The translations under genes were made by a program, and so were the position numbers. DNA of 64,000 bases from an uncultured Roseovarius sp. (lineage in GTDB: Bacteria; Pseudomonadota; Alphaproteobacteria; Rhodobacterales; Rhodobacteraceae): positions 248,001 to 312,000 of the forward strand of contig NZ_CANLER010000001.1 in assembly GCF_947489715.1 (NCBI RefSeq), written 5' to 3'. Below, piece after piece: positions 30,113-40,245 of this stretch (position 1 is its first letter; every line of letters starts with the position of its first letter). Under the pieces are notes generated by a model. That model was given only the letters and a program-made list of their open reading frames with translations, did no database searches and was not told where the DNA came from.

Positions 30113-30919
30113 CTAGGTTTTGTCGATATCAGGCGCGTCGACGGCTTTCATGCCAACCACATGATAACCCGCGTCCACATGCAGGTTCTCACCTGTTACG
30201 CCGCTGCCCAGATCGCTGAGCAGATAAAGCGCCGAATTGCCGACATCGTCGATGGTCACGTTGCGGCGCAGGGGTGAATTCAACTCGTTCCATTTCAGGA
30301 TATATCGGAAATCGCCGATACCGCTGGCGGCCAGGGTCTTGATTGGACCGGCAGAGATCGCATTGACGCGAATACCGTCCTTGCCCAGATCTTCGGCCAG
30401 ATATTTTACCGACGCCTCCAGCGCCGCCTTGGCGACGCCCATCACGTTATAATGCGGCATCACCTGTTCGGCGCCGTAATAGGTCAGCGTCAGCATCGCG
30501 CCACCATCGGGCATGATCTTTTCGGCACGCTGCGCCACGGCAGTGAAGGAATAGACTGACACATCCATTGTCATCAGGAAGTTGTCGCGGCTGGTATCGA
30601 CATAGCGACCGCGCAGTTCGTTCTTGTCGGAAAAGCCAATGGCGTGGACCAGAAAGTCGATCTTGCCCCAGGCTTTCTCGATCTCGGAAAAGGCCGCGTC
30701 GATTGAAGCGGGGTCAGACACGTCGCAATCAAATAGATTGGTAACCCCCAATTGTCCGGCCAGCGGCTCCACGCGTTTCTTGAACGCGTCTCCCATATAG
30801 GTAAAGGCCAGCTCGGCACCTGCATTGGCACAGGCCTTGGCAATGCCCCAGGCGATGGATTTGTCATTGGCCAGGCCCATGATCACACCGCGTTTGCCCG
30901 CCATCAGATTATTCGACAT
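30113..30919 (-). CDS. fabI: Enoyl-ACP reductase (NADH)
   Basis: Final reduction step of fatty-acid elongation. The 268-residue SDR-type enzyme has MGLANDKSIAWGIAKA for nucleotide binding and the catalytic Tyr-x6-Lys in HYNVMGVAKAALE (about 158). The C-terminal NLHVDAGYHVVGM is typical of FabI. A 170-bp gap separates it from divergent pdxH. Confidence 0.97.
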   Translation of the reverse strand: MSNNLMAGKRGVIMGLANDKSIAWGIAKACANAGAELAFTYMGDAFKKRVEPLAGQLGVTNLFDCDVSDPASIDAAFSEIEKAWGKIDFLVHAIGFSDKNELRGRYVDTSRDNFLMTMDVSVYSFTAVAQRAEKIMPDGGAMLTLTYYGAEQVMPHYNVMGVAKAALEASVKYLAEDLGKDGIRVNAISAGPIKTLAASGIGDFRYILKWNELNSPLRRNVTIDDVGNSALYLLSDLGSGVTGENLHVDAGYHVVGMKAVDAPDIDKT

Positions 30920-31091
30920 ATCGTGCCCTCGGCCTATTTTCTTGTTATATGATTTCTTTAGGCGATTGGTCTTTGGGCATCAAGTGCATGGCGTTAGTCC
31001 GCCGATTGAGCCTGGCTGAAACAAATGCAACCTTGATATGTTGGCGCTAGCGGTCTACGCGCGTAATAGAAGATAGTAGCGAGTTGGGGAA

Positions 31092-31697
31092 ATGACGGAA
31101 CGCGACGGCGTATTCGCAGGTGACAATCCTTTTGAAATCGCGCGGCGTTGGCTGGGCGAGGCCGAAGGCGTTGAGCCGAACGACCCCAATGCGATAGCGC
31201 TGGCCACAGTCGACCCTGACGGTCTGCCCAATGCGCGGATGGTTCTTCTGAAAGAGATCGAAGACGGCGGGTTCGTGTTTTACACCAACTATGGCAGCGC
31301 CAAAGGGCAGGAACTGGACGCGACCGGTAAGGCCGCTTTGGTGATGCATTGGAAATCTTTGCGGCGTCAGGTCCGGGTGCGCGGTCTGGTCGAACGCGAG
31401 GATGGTCCGCAGGCCGATGCCTATTACGCCTCCCGCTCTTTGCAAAGCCGTCTGGGGGCCTGGGCGTCGCGACAATCGCAAGAACTGCCATCGCGCGCAT
31501 CTCTGATGGCAAAGGTGGCGAAAATCACTGCCCAGAAAGGTACAAATCCGCCGCGCCCGCCCTTCTGGGGAGGTTTCAGAATTCGTCCCGTTGAGATTGA
31601 ATTTTGGGCGGATGGCGCCTTTAGGTTGCATGACAGGTTTGTCTGGCGCCGCGACACGGTGGATAAATCGTGGCAAATTATGAGACTAAATCCATGA
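31092..31697 (+). CDS. pdxH: Pyridoxine/pyridoxamine 5'-phosphate oxidase
   Basis: FMN oxidase making pyridoxal 5'-phosphate; 201 residues. Conserved parts are [53 protein letters not shown] and the C-terminal [11 protein letters not shown]. It is transcribed divergently from fabI and upstream of the cold-shock gene. Confidence 0.96.
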   Translation: MTERDGVFAGDNPFEIARRWLGEAEGVEPNDPNAIALATVDPDGLPNARMVLLKEIEDGGFVFYTNYGSAKGQELDATGKAALVMHWKSLRRQVRVRGLVEREDGPQADAYYASRSLQSRLGAWASRQSQELPSRASLMAKVAKITAQKGTNPPRPPFWGGFRIRPVEIEFWADGAFRLHDRFVWRRDTVDKSWQIMRLNP

Positions 31698-31819
31698 CAC
31701 TCGCGTCACGTAAAATGCAACGCGTTGAACGCAAAGGGGTTTTAAGGCTTGCATGCCGGGGACGAGTGGCGCAAAAGTTGTTGAAGTCTTGGGGAATGAA
31801 GACTGTTGGGTAGGACAAA

Positions 31820-32347
31820 GTGACGAAAGACAATGAAGGTACCCGCAGAGTAAAAGGACAAGTTAAGTGGTTCGACCCGGTAAAAGGGTTTGGATTCGTA
31901 GTTGCCGATGAAGGCGGGCCGGATATTCTGTTACACGCGAATGTGCTGCGTAACTTCGGACAGAGTTCTGTCGCGGATCGCGCGGGCATTGAAATAGATG
32001 TCCAGGACACTGACCGTGGTGTCCAGGCGGTCGAAGTGCATTCGATCGAGCCCCCTCAGGATGCCATTTCCTCGGGGTTGTTAGATCTTGATGACGTTGA
32101 TCCCGATATCATCAGCGCGGCCCCCCTGGAACCCGCACGCGTCAAGTGGTTCGACAAGGGCAAGGGGTTCGGCTTTGCCAATACCTTTGGCCGCGACGAG
32201 GACGTGTTCGTTCACATCGAAGTGTTACGCCGTTCAGGCCTTGCGGATTTACAACCGGGCGAGGCCGTGGCAATCCGTGTCATCGAAGGCAAACGTGGTC
32301 GAATGGCAACAGAGGTATGTGGATGGGAAACTGCGGTAAAGGAATAG
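31820..32347 (+). CDS. Cold-shock protein with two CSD domains
   Basis: A 175-residue nucleic-acid-binding protein with two cold-shock domains. The first (about residues 9-75) has VKGQVKWFDPVKGFGFVVAD; the second (about 103-170) has ARVKWFDKGKGFGFANTFG. Both keep RNP-1-like KGFGF; RNP-2 is VFVHIE in domain 2 but ILLHAN in domain 1. The start is GTG 31820. The 120-nt leader has no ORF and may be a cold-responsive 5' UTR. It overlaps the DUF192 gene by 25 bp. Confidence 0.93.
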   Translation: MTKDNEGTRRVKGQVKWFDPVKGFGFVVADEGGPDILLHANVLRNFGQSSVADRAGIEIDVQDTDRGVQAVEVHSIEPPQDAISSGLLDLDDVDPDIISAAPLEPARVKWFDKGKGFGFANTFGRDEDVFVHIEVLRRSGLADLQPGEAVAIRVIEGKRGRMATEVCGWETAVKE

Positions 32348-32799
32348 CCGCTGCATTTTGTCTGCTACTGTCGGTTGTGTCGGCTTCAGCCGCTGAATGC
32401 CGTGACGATCAGGTGCTTTTGCGGGGCGATTGGGGGCAGGCGCGGTTCACCGTGGAGCTTGCGAATGACGAAGCCGAGCGCAACCAGGGTCTGATGTTCC
32501 GCGAAAACCTGCCGAAAAGCGCCGGTATGCTCTTTATCTATCCCAAACCCGACCGGGTAGGATTCTGGATGAAGAACACGCTGATCCCCCTTGATATGAT
32601 CTTTCTGGACGAAACCGGGACTGTGAGCCGTTTGCATTCCAACGCCATTCCTCATGATGAGACACCGATCATGGGCGGAGAAAACATTCTGGCGGTGCTA
32701 GAAATCAACGGCGGCATGGCCGAAGCGCTTGGCATCTCGGAGGGTACCGAATTGCAACATCCGGCATTCGATCCGCAGAAGGCGGCATGGCCCTGCTGA
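32323..32799 (+). CDS. DUF192 family exported protein
   Basis: A 158-residue protein with a signal peptide (IAAAFCLLLSVVSASAAE). The DUF192 motifs are ERNQGLMFRENLPKSAGMLF and VGFWMKNTLIPLDMIF. The biochemical role of DUF192 is unclear. Start: ATG 32323 is preferred because it gives a clean signal peptide, with AGAGG about 7 bp upstream. It begins inside the cold-shock gene and is translationally linked to it. Confidence 0.85.
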   Translation: MGNCGKGIAAAFCLLLSVVSASAAECRDDQVLLRGDWGQARFTVELANDEAERNQGLMFRENLPKSAGMLFIYPKPDRVGFWMKNTLIPLDMIFLDETGTVSRLHSNAIPHDETPIMGGENILAVLEINGGMAEALGISEGTELQHPAFDPQKAAWPC

Positions 32800-32869
32800 A
32801 CATTCCTACGCTCGCAAGAGCTTTAGGGCTTTTCAATCTCGTTATTCGGAATTAAGTAGGCCCCCGGTC

Positions 32870-32946
32870 CGGGGCGTAGCGCAGTCTGGTAGCGCACCTG
32901 TTTTGGGTACAGGGGGTCGCAAGTTCGAATCTTGCCGTCCCGACCA
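32870..32946 (+). tRNA. tRNA-Pro (anticodon TGG)
   Basis: A 77-nt cloverleaf. Acceptor arms CGGGGCG / CGTCCCG, D-loop AGTCTGGTAGC, anticodon stem CCTGT / ACAGG with loop TTTGGGT (anticodon TGG), T-arm with GTTCGAATC, encoded CCA end. Confidence 0.95.
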
Positions 32947-33346
32947 TCTTCCTCCTGTTGAAATCCAAGCGATGATTCTGCTGGTTCAGGCGGTCGCGAT
33001 GCACATATTTGTAACATTATTGCGTCACGGCCAGTCGTGAGATCCGCAAATTAACCGTTGCTTAATCTGTGTTAATTTATTGGGGATTATAGTTTCATTC
33101 AGTGAAACACTGGTCGATCATTTCATGAAATACACCTTCTAAACCAGCCGAATAAAAAGGGTTTCCCGGATCGTCAAATCCGGCCTGGCCTGATTAATCT
33201 TTATGAAGATTTGCCGGAATGAATCACACAAACGTGAGCGGGCATTTCCGATTGCGTACGTCAACGGTTTTTTCCAAGATTTTTTTAAAAATTTTCGTTG
33301 ACCATGTAGGGGTCAATACGTCAGGTTGTATGAACCGGCCAGCAAG

Positions 33347-33362
33347 CCACAACATATAGTGG
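33347..33362 (+). promoter_or_regulatory. Candidate NrdR box
   Basis: CCACAACATATAGTGG matches 13 of 16 positions of the general NrdR-box consensus acaCwAtATaTwgtgt, 182 bp before nrdJ. NrdR boxes usually come in pairs; only a weak partial second half (ACCACAAACC near 33379) is seen, so this is tentative. Confidence 0.5.
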
Positions 33363-33425
33363 CGACGGCCAGGCAGGGACCACAAACCCAAACATACCCG
33401 AACGTATCATCGGGGCACGTATGAA

Positions 33426-33505
33426 CCGCCGCAAACTACGGTTGTGGCGGGGGATAGGTTTCTGCCGCGAGGAGAAGGGCAGTCGGCTCGCTATGTCAGG
33501 CCGAC
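33426..33505 (+). ncRNA. Putative structured 5' leader of nrdJ
   Basis: Three consecutive potential hairpins just upstream of nrdJ: 33426-33450 (CCGCCGCAA paired with TTGTGGCGG, about nine pairs), 33462-33482 (CTGCC / GGCAG) and 33482-33505 (GTCGGC / GCCGAC). No classic cobalamin-riboswitch B12 box was identified. It could be a regulatory leader, an nrdJ-associated RNA motif, or ordinary GC-rich 5' UTR. Confidence 0.35.
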
Positions 33506-33543
33506 AATTGACATCAATAGCTGGATCATGGGGCAGCGCTAAA

Positions 33544-36500
33544 ATGAAAATCGAACGTAAATTCACCACCGCCGGTCAGGACGCTTATGCCGCGCTGGAT
33601 TTCAAAACCACCAGTTCAGAAATCCGCAACCCGGATGGCAAGATCGTGTTCCGCCTGGATGCGGTCGAAGTACCGACGGGATGGAGTCAGGTTGCCAGCG
33701 ATGTCATCGCGCAGAAATATTTCCGCAAGGCTGGCGTGCCTGTGCGCCTTAGGAAGGTGAAGGAAAAAGACGTTCCCGAATTTCTCTGGCGTTCGGTTCC
33801 CGATGGGGACGATGTCGAAAAAGGTGGTGAGACCAGCGCCAAGCAGGTCTTTGATCGTCTGGCCGGTGCCTGGGCTTACTGGGGCTGGAAGGGTGGTTAC
33901 TTCACCACCGAAGAGGATGCGCAGGCCTATTTCGACGAGATGCGCGTGATGCTGGCCAAGCAGATGGCCGCCCCCAACAGCCCGCAATGGTTCAACACCG
34001 GCCTGCACTGGGCCTACGGCATCGACGGTCCCAGCCAGGGCCACTACTACGTCGACCACAAGACCAAGAAACTGACCAAGTCGAGCAGTGCTTACGAGCA
34101 CCCGCAGCCCCATGCGTGCTTCATCCAGTCGGTCGCTGACGACCTGGTGGGTGACGGTGGCATCATGGATCTGTGGGTGCGCGAGGCGCGTCTGTTTAAA
34201 TACGGTTCCGGCACGGGCACGAATTTTTCCTCCCTGCGTGCCGCCGATGAGCCTCTGTCAGGCGGAGGCAAGTCCTCCGGCCTGATGGGCTTTCTCAAGA
34301 TCGGTGACCGGGCAGCAGGTGCCATCAAATCCGGCGGCACCACCCGTCGCGCCGCCAAGATGGTGATCTGCGACGCCGATCACCCGGATATTCAGGAATT
34401 CATCAACTGGAAGGTCAAGGAAGAGCAGAAGGTCGCCAGCATTGTCGCCGGTTCCAAGATGCACGAGGCTAAGCTGAACGACATCTTCAGCGCCATTCGC
34501 GCCTGGGATGGCAGCACCGAGGATTCAGTTGACCCCAAGAAAAACGAGCAGCTGAAGGACGCCATTCGCGGGGCGAAAAAATCAGCAATCCCCGAGACCT
34601 ATGTGAAACGCGTGCTGGACTATGCCAAGCAGGGCTATGACAGCATCGAATTTCCGACCTACGACACTGATTGGGACAGTGAGGCCTATGCGTCGGTCTC
34701 GGGGCAAAACTCCAACAACTCGATCCGCGTCACCGATGCCTTCCTCAAGGCGGTTGAAGATGATGCCGACTGGGCGCTTCTGAACCGTACCGATGGCAGC
34801 GTCGCCAAGACCATCAAGGCGCGCGACCTGTGGGAAGATGTGGGTCACGCGGCCTGGGCCTGCGCCGATCCGGGCATCCAGTACCACGATACCGTGAACG
34901 CCTGGCACACTTGCCCGGAAGACGGTGAGATTCGCGGCTCAAACCCTTGTTCCGAATACATGTTCCTTGATGACACGGCCTGCAACCTGGCGTCGATGAA
35001 CCTGCTGACCTTCTACAAGAACGGCACATTCGACGCTGAATCTTATGTCCACGCCACACGCCTCTGGACTGTCACTCTGGAAATCAGCGTGATGATGGCG
35101 CAGTTCCCGTCACAGGAGATCGCGCAGCTTTCCTATGAGTTCCGCACCTTGGGGCTGGGCTATGCCAATATCGGCGGCCTTCTGATGAACATGGGGCTGG
35201 GCTATGACAGCGATAAGGGCCGCGCGCTTTGTGGTGCCCTGACCGCGGTGATGACCGGGGTGTCCTACGCCACCTCCGCCGAAATGGCCGGAGAGCTGGG
35301 ACCGTTCGCGGGCTACAAACGCAACAGCGATTACATGCTCCGGGTCATCCGCAACCATCGCAACGCCGCCTATGGCGCGACCGAAGGCTACGATAACCTT
35401 GCGGTCAAGCCGGTACCGCTTGATCTGGCAAACTGCCCCGACAGCCGCTTGGCCGAATTGGCGATGGCCAGCTGGGACGAGGCGCTGAAGCTGGGTGAAA
35501 AACACGGCTACCGCAACGCGCAGGCCACGGTGATTGCACCCACCGGTACCATCGGTCTGGTGATGGATTGCGACACGACGGGCATCGAGCCTGACTTCGC
35601 GCTGGTCAAGTTCAAGAAACTAGCCGGGGGTGGCTACTTCAAGATCATCAACCAATCGGTGCCTGCCGCCCTTGAAAAGCTGGGCTATGGCCCTGCCCAT
35701 ATCGAGGAAATCGTCAGCTACGCGGTCGGCCACGGCACCATCGGCAACGCGCCGGGTGTCAATCATACCTCGCTGATCGGTCATGGCTTCGGCCCGAATG
35801 AGCTGGAAAAGGTTGATGCAGCGCTGGGCTCGGCCTTTGATATCCGCTTTGTCTTCAACCAGTGGACGCTGGGCGAAGAATTCTGCACCAACGTGCTGGG
35901 TATCCCGGCGGCAAAGCTCAACGACCCAACCTTCGACCTGCTGGCCAGCCTGGGATATTCCAAGGCAGATATCGAAGCGGCCAATGATCATGTCTGCGGC
36001 ACCATGACCCTTGAGGGCGCACCACATCTGAAAGAAGAGCATTACAGCATCTTCGATTGCGCCAACCCCTGTGGCAAGAAGGGCAAGCGGTATCTCGATG
36101 TGAACAGCCACATCACCATGATGGCGGCAGCGCAGTCCTTCATCTCGGGTGCGATCTCCAAGACGATAAACATGCCCAATGACGCGACGATCGAGGATTG
36201 CCAGAAGGCTTATGAGCTTAGTTGGTCCCTTGGTGTCAAGGCCAACGCGCTCTATCGCGATGGCTCGAAACTCAGCCAGCCGCTGGCAGCGGCCCTGGTC
36301 GAGGATGATGACGACGCGGCGGACGTGCTGGAAAGCGGCAATCCGCAGGAAAAAGCCGCTGTGCTGGCCGAAAAGATCATCGAAAAGGTGATCGTCAAGG
36401 AAATCGTCAAATCGCACCGTGAAAAGATGCCGGAACGCCGCAAGGGCTATACCCAGAAGGCGGTTGTCGGCGGCCATAAGGTCTATCTGCGCACGGGCGA

Positions 36501-37218
36501 ATACGAAGATGGGAACCTGGGCGAAATCTTCATCGACATGCACAAGGAAGGTGCCGGTTTCCGGGCGATGATGAACAATTTCGCCATCGCCGTATCGGTC
36601 GGGCTGCAATATGGTGTGCCGCTGGAAGAGTTCGTCGATGCCTTCACCTTCACCAAGTTCGAACCGGCGGGCATGGTGCAGGGCAACGACTCGATCAAGA
36701 ACGCGACGTCGATCCTTGATTACATCTTCCGCGAACTCGCGGTCTCGTATCTGGATCGCACCGATCTGGCGCATGTGAAGCCCGAAGGGGCTAGCTTTGA
36801 TGATCTGGGTCGCGGTGAAGAGGAAGGGGTCTCGAACATCTCCGAGATGTCCGAGACCGGTGCCAACAAATCGCTTGAGGTGCTGAAACAGATCAGTTCG
36901 ACGGGCTATCTGCGCAAGCGTTTGCCACAGGAACTGGTCGTGCTTCAGGGCGGACAGTCGGTGGGCGCGACGGCACTGAGCGGTTTCGCCGATCCGGTGG
37001 GCACGCTGGAGACGCTGGTGCCGGAAACCTCGGTAGCAGTGGCCAGTTCGACGACGTCGACCACCGCTGTGGCCGCCGCAACCATGGACCCGCGCACCAA
37101 GGCCAAGATGCAGGGCTACGAGGGCGACCCCTGCGGCGACTGCGGCAACTACACGCTGGTGCGCAACGGCACCTGCATGAAATGCAACACCTGCGGCGCG
37201 ACCAGCGGGTGTAGCTAA
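33544..37218 (+). CDS. nrdJ: Adenosylcobalamin-dependent ribonucleotide reductase (class II)
   Basis: Reduces ribonucleotides to deoxyribonucleotides using a B12-derived radical. At 1224 residues it is the long alphaproteobacterial form. Features: N-terminal [26 protein letters not shown], substrate-site [30 protein letters not shown] and the C-terminal zinc-ribbon/redox tail with [18 protein letters not shown] and [11 protein letters not shown]. The ATG at 33544 is preferred over the upstream in-frame ATG at 33421. Regulation may involve the NrdR box and leader upstream. Confidence 0.96.
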   Translation: MKIERKFTTAGQDAYAALDFKTTSSEIRNPDGKIVFRLDAVEVPTGWSQVASDVIAQKYFRKAGVPVRLRKVKEKDVPEFLWRSVPDGDDVEKGGETSAKQVFDRLAGAWAYWGWKGGYFTTEEDAQAYFDEMRVMLAKQMAAPNSPQWFNTGLHWAYGIDGPSQGHYYVDHKTKKLTKSSSAYEHPQPHACFIQSVADDLVGDGGIMDLWVREARLFKYGSGTGTNFSSLRAADEPLSGGGKSSGLMGFLKIGDRAAGAIKSGGTTRRAAKMVICDADHPDIQEFINWKVKEEQKVASIVAGSKMHEAKLNDIFSAIRAWDGSTEDSVDPKKNEQLKDAIRGAKKSAIPETYVKRVLDYAKQGYDSIEFPTYDTDWDSEAYASVSGQNSNNSIRVTDAFLKAVEDDADWALLNRTDGSVAKTIKARDLWEDVGHAAWACADPGIQYHDTVNAWHTCPEDGEIRGSNPCSEYMFLDDTACNLASMNLLTFYKNGTFDAESYVHATRLWTVTLEISVMMAQFPSQEIAQLSYEFRTLGLGYANIGGLLMNMGLGYDSDKGRALCGALTAVMTGVSYATSAEMAGELGPFAGYKRNSDYMLRVIRNHRNAAYGATEGYDNLAVKPVPLDLANCPDSRLAELAMASWDEALKLGEKHGYRNAQATVIAPTGTIGLVMDCDTTGIEPDFALVKFKKLAGGGYFKIINQSVPAALEKLGYGPAHIEEIVSYAVGHGTIGNAPGVNHTSLIGHGFGPNELEKVDAALGSAFDIRFVFNQWTLGEEFCTNVLGIPAAKLNDPTFDLLASLGYSKADIEAANDHVCGTMTLEGAPHLKEEHYSIFDCANPCGKKGKRYLDVNSHITMMAAAQSFISGAISKTINMPNDATIEDCQKAYELSWSLGVKANALYRDGSKLSQPLAAALVEDDDDAADVLESGNPQEKAAVLAEKIIEKVIVKEIVKSHREKMPERRKGYTQKAVVGGHKVYLRTGEYEDGNLGEIFIDMHKEGAGFRAMMNNFAIAVSVGLQYGVPLEEFVDAFTFTKFEPAGMVQGNDSIKNATSILDYIFRELAVSYLDRTDLAHVKPEGASFDDLGRGEEEGVSNISEMSETGANKSLEVLKQISSTGYLRKRLPQELVVLQGGQSVGATALSGFADPVGTLETLVPETSVAVASSTTSTTAVAAATMDPRTKAKMQGYEGDPCGDCGNYTLVRNGTCMKCNTCGATSGCS

Positions 37219-37508
37219 GAAACTCGCGTCCTCCTGGGGGCGCGTAGGGGTCGCGGTTCCCTCCAGGGCCGCACCCCGACGAACACACCTTCAGATCCGC
37301 GCGGGATCAGAAGGGCACGCACAGGGTGGGGGGACTTACAGGCTCCGACCCACCTTACCCGGAGCGGGTGCGCTCGCTCCGACGACACTCAGGCCGCAGG
37401 CAGAAACCGGGCGGTATAAATAGTGAGCTTGAGTGGCGAAACTACCGGGGGGCTTCGGCCCCCCGTTTTTCTGTTGCGGTGCAAGTTATAGTGGTAGAAA
37501 AGCGGCCC
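37219..37508. other. 290-bp gap between nrdJ and a glycosyltransferase
   Basis: No ORF of interest. It ends in a strong terminator-like hairpin (37445-37471), about 230 nt downstream of the nrdJ stop. The stretch may be a long nrdJ 3' UTR or hide a small RNA; nothing else is supported. Confidence 0.5.
37445..37471 (+). terminator. Strong intrinsic terminator
   Basis: CGGGGGGCTTCGGCCCCCCG, a perfect stem with a UUCG-like tetraloop, followed by TTTTTC. It points in the plus direction, towards the end of the nrdJ transcript and before the glycosyltransferase start. Confidence 0.9.
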
Positions 37509-38261
37509 ATGTCACAACCTCGTCTCAGTATTTGTATTCCCGCCTACGATATGGGCGGCAAGGGTGCCGAATTCCTTGCGGCGTCATTTGATCGCCTGCA
37601 AAATCAAAGCTTTACGGATTTCGAAGTGGTCGTCTCGGACCAGTCCGACAGCGATGGCGTGGCGCAGGTCTGCGCGCGCTACGGGCAGGATCTGACCATC
37701 CGGCGGGTCGATTTCCGCGATGGTCCGCGCCAATCCTCGGCCAATGCCAATAATGCAATGCGCCATGCCTCGGGGCGTATCCTCAAGATCCTGTTTCAGG
37801 ATGATTTCCTGTGCCGCGACGATGCGCTGGAACAGATAGCGGGTGGATTTGACGACCCGGCCAGGCGCTGGCTGCTCTGTGGGTCGGGCGTGTGCCGCGA
37901 TGGGGTGAAGGTGGAAAAACCGATGGTGCCGCGTCTGAATGCGCGCCTGCGGTTTGGCCGTAATACGGTCTCCAGCCCGTCGGTTCTGGCGATCCGGGCC
38001 GAGGTCGGGCTGCATTTCGATGAGAACCTGATCTGGCTGATGGATGTGGAATTCTATGACCGTTGTGCGCAGCAACTGGGCGCGCCGGTTATCCTGCCAG
38101 AGATGCTTGTGGCCAACCGCCTGCATGAGGGGCAGGTGAGCGCGATCGTCACGAAATCGCGCCGCCGGGCCGAGCTGCGCCATGTCTGGCGCAAGACCAA
38201 GGCGCGGGCAGGGTGGCGTGATTTCCGTGCCTTTGCCTATCAGTTTCTGAAAGCGCTTTAG
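37509..38261 (+). CDS. Glycosyltransferase family 2 protein
   Basis: A 250-residue GT-A-fold enzyme starting MSQPRLSICIPAYDMGGKG. DFEVVVSDQSDSDGVAQV supplies the nucleotide-sugar-binding strand and DxD-like acidic residues; ILKILFQDDFLCRDDAL is the second acidic motif. No membrane segment was seen. The acceptor is unknown and no polysaccharide gene cluster surrounds it. Confidence 0.82.
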   Translation: MSQPRLSICIPAYDMGGKGAEFLAASFDRLQNQSFTDFEVVVSDQSDSDGVAQVCARYGQDLTIRRVDFRDGPRQSSANANNAMRHASGRILKILFQDDFLCRDDALEQIAGGFDDPARRWLLCGSGVCRDGVKVEKPMVPRLNARLRFGRNTVSSPSVLAIRAEVGLHFDENLIWLMDVEFYDRCAQQLGAPVILPEMLVANRLHEGQVSAIVTKSRRRAELRHVWRKTKARAGWRDFRAFAYQFLKAL

Positions 38262-38597
38262 GGGCCGGAGCCCCGGCGCAGTGATGAAATCGACGGGCGC
38301 AGGGCCGATAAATCCGCGGCGTTCCGACCGCCGAGACACCCTGCCGATGCGCCTGAGGCGGGAGAATCGGGTTAACGCGCTGAAAACGCTGGAAAACCCA
38401 TGTCGGTATAACGTCGGTATTTTGTCGGTATTACGTCGGTGTCGAAATCGGTGTTTTGCCGGGTTAACAGGGCGTGCGGTTAAAGGGGATGGCAAAACGA
38501 GTAACGCCACCACTCATGACACGGGCGCGGCCCGGCGGATGTCTTTGACGGGTTTCGTTGTTCAGGGAGAACGCCCGGTGAGCGCTGGATTGGGTCA
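38262..38597. other. 336-bp gap between convergent genes, holds repeat copy 2
   Basis: Lies between the 3' ends of the glycosyltransferase and the LysR gene. It contains a short GGGGC / GCCCC hairpin at 38263-38276 and repeat copy 2; no ORF is convincing. Confidence 0.7.
38364..38472. repeat. Dispersed intergenic repeat, copy 2 (11-bp iterated core)
   Basis: Second copy of the element at 16214-16322, in the same orientation, about 109 bp and bounded by GTTAAC. The 41-bp core 38401-38441 is identical to copy 1, and the flanks are partly conserved (GAATC..GGTTAACG, CTGAAAA, ATCGGT, GGTTAAC). Confidence 0.8.
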
Positions 38598-39494
38598 TCA
38601 CGCGGTCAGAGTGCAGTTTTCCAGGATGTAGCGCCGGACCGCTGCGACCGGCGGTGCAGATAGACGCTGTGATCTGCACAACAAAGAAAGATCAACCGGA
38701 TCTGTTGACCAGTCCGGAAGCAGCCGAACAAGTGTCTTCTTGTGGACATCCGGCTGCGTCAGGATTGAAGGAAGCAATGCGGCGCCGTGGCCTTCTTGAA
38801 CGGCGGCATGGGACAGCTCCATCGTGTTGACCCGCAGACCGACGCAGGGGACCACTGACTGGCGACGCCCATCCGCGTGTTGGAACGCCCATTCGGGGTC
38901 TTCCTGAATTCTCAGGACACAGGGGGCGTTTGCAAGATCCGATAGCTTTGTGATGGGCCCTGTCAGTTCTAGAAAGGCCGGGCTTGCATAAAGCGCCCTT
39001 TGCGCCGACGGCAGGGTGGCGGATACATATTTGCCCTTCGAGGCGGGGCCGGACCGAAAGGCCAGGTCGATATCATCCGCCGCGAAGTCGGTTTTTGAAT
39101 CATCTGCGTGCAGCTCCAGGTCGATATCCGGGTAACTGGTCCGCAGCCCGGCCAGTAGCGGAACGAATACCGTGCCAAGAAGGCTGTTCGGCCCGGAAAT
39201 CGACACCCGCCCGGCGACCGCACCGCTTTTCAGAAGCCCCAGATTGGCTGCGGTTTCCATCGCGGCATCGACCGGTCCAACGCAAAGATCAAAAATCCGT
39301 CGGCCTGCCGCGGTCGGGGTTACCGCCCGGCCCGAACGGTCAAGCAGGGTGAGCCCCAGCTCGGCCTCGAAAAACGTGATTTTCTGGCTGATGGCGGATT
39401 TCGTGGTCTGGAGTTCATTGGCCGCCGCGCTGATCGAGCCGGCGCGCACCGTGGCGACCAGAGCCTTTGCACAGGTATAGAATCTATCGTTCAT
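38598..39494 (-). CDS. LysR family transcriptional regulator
   Basis: A 298-residue regulator. The N-terminal winged helix (AGSISAAANELQTTKSAISQKI, about 17-38) is followed by a standard effector-binding domain (GRVSISGPNSLLGTVFVPLL). It is divergent from the isochorismatase-like gene (143-bp gap), so it likely controls that gene, and perhaps the M24 gene beyond it. Confidence 0.9.
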   Translation of the reverse strand: MNDRFYTCAKALVATVRAGSISAAANELQTTKSAISQKITFFEAELGLTLLDRSGRAVTPTAAGRRIFDLCVGPVDAAMETAANLGLLKSGAVAGRVSISGPNSLLGTVFVPLLAGLRTSYPDIDLELHADDSKTDFAADDIDLAFRSGPASKGKYVSATLPSAQRALYASPAFLELTGPITKLSDLANAPCVLRIQEDPEWAFQHADGRRQSVVPCVGLRVNTMELSHAAVQEGHGAALLPSILTQPDVHKKTLVRLLPDWSTDPVDLSLLCRSQRLSAPPVAAVRRYILENCTLTA

Positions 39495-39637
39495 ATTTTT
39501 GAACGGTAGTTAATAAAGGAGATATTTTCCAGAACAATTAAGCCGCTTACCTTGACCGTATTCGCAGAGTTCTACCGGGGGCATTAACCGCCCGCAGACC
39601 TCTCTGCCTTCTTCAGACGATCCAGAAAGGAAATGTC

Positions 39638-40228
39638 GTGACACGCAAAAAACCAAGCTTGGAAAATGCGGCCATTGTTCTGATTGACCATCAGATTGGC
39701 ACCATGAACTGGGCCAAATCCGTCGACCGTAGCCTGATCGAGGCAAACACCCGCGCGCTGGCGCGTCTGGCCGTGGACCTCGGGATGCCGCTGGTTCTGA
39801 CCTCCAGCATGGAAGACCATATGCAGGGTCCGCTGATGCCCGCATTGGAAGGGATTGCGCCAGAGGCCTTTGCGGCCCGGATCAAACGCCCGGGCGTCGT
39901 GAACTGCTGGGACGACGACGCCTTTGCCGATGCTTGCCGCAATACCGGGAGGACGCATTTCGTCATGGCGGGGATCACCACCGATGTCTGTCTGGCCCCG
40001 CCTGCGATCAGTGCCGTGGCCGAGGGGTTTGAGGTGACGGCCATCGTTGATGCATCGGGTTCACCGACCGCGCTGACAGACGAAATGGCCTTTCGTAAAA
40101 TGGAGCGCGGCGGTGTTGAGCTTACGACCACCAGCGCCTTGCTTGCTGAACTTGCCATCAACTGGACCAGTGAGGCGGGTCAGAAAATCATGCAGATCCT
40201 GGGCGAAGAAATCCTCAGCCAGGGGTGA
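39638..40228 (+). CDS. Isochorismatase-like cysteine hydrolase
   Basis: A 196-residue isochorismatase-fold protein, YcaC-like. The catalytic triad is Asp17 (IVLIDHQIG), Lys83 (RIKRPGVVN) and Cys118 (GITTDVCLA), so the enzyme should be an active cysteine hydrolase. Substrates in this family include isochorismate, nicotinamide and carbamoyl compounds; none can be assigned here. The start is GTG 39638 with AGAAAGG upstream. A strong hairpin follows. Confidence 0.85.
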   Translation: MTRKKPSLENAAIVLIDHQIGTMNWAKSVDRSLIEANTRALARLAVDLGMPLVLTSSMEDHMQGPLMPALEGIAPEAFAARIKRPGVVNCWDDDAFADACRNTGRTHFVMAGITTDVCLAPPAISAVAEGFEVTAIVDASGSPTALTDEMAFRKMERGGVELTTTSALLAELAINWTSEAGQKIMQILGEEILSQG

Positions 40229-40245
40229 CGCCGGCTTGGGAGACA

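Larger units (their letters stand above)
32947..33543. other. 597-bp upstream region of nrdJ
   Basis: No credible gene. It holds a small inverted repeat (GTTTCATTCAGTGAAAC, 33092-33108), a very AT-rich tract near 33265-33297, a candidate NrdR box (33347-33362) and a stretch with three successive hairpins (33426-33505) before the nrdJ start. An in-frame extension upstream of nrdJ begins at 33421 but is not conserved-looking. Confidence 0.6.

Noticed and set aside
33462..33505. Cobalamin riboswitch before nrdJ
   Set aside because: Hairpins are present but no recognisable B12 box or standard core; kept only as an unspecified structured leader.
33421..33543. N-terminal extension of nrdJ from ATG 33421
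   Set aside because: The extra 41 residues do not look like the family N-terminus, and the region has hairpins typical of a leader; ATG 33544 starts the conserved sequence.
35620..36774. Minus-strand ORF of 384 residues
   Set aside because: Lies wholly inside nrdJ on the opposite strand without family motifs.
37584..38513. Minus-strand ORF sharing NTDKIPT with an ORF at 16209-16430
   Set aside because: The shared peptide is just the translation of the dispersed 11-bp repeat, and the ORF is antisense to the glycosyltransferase.
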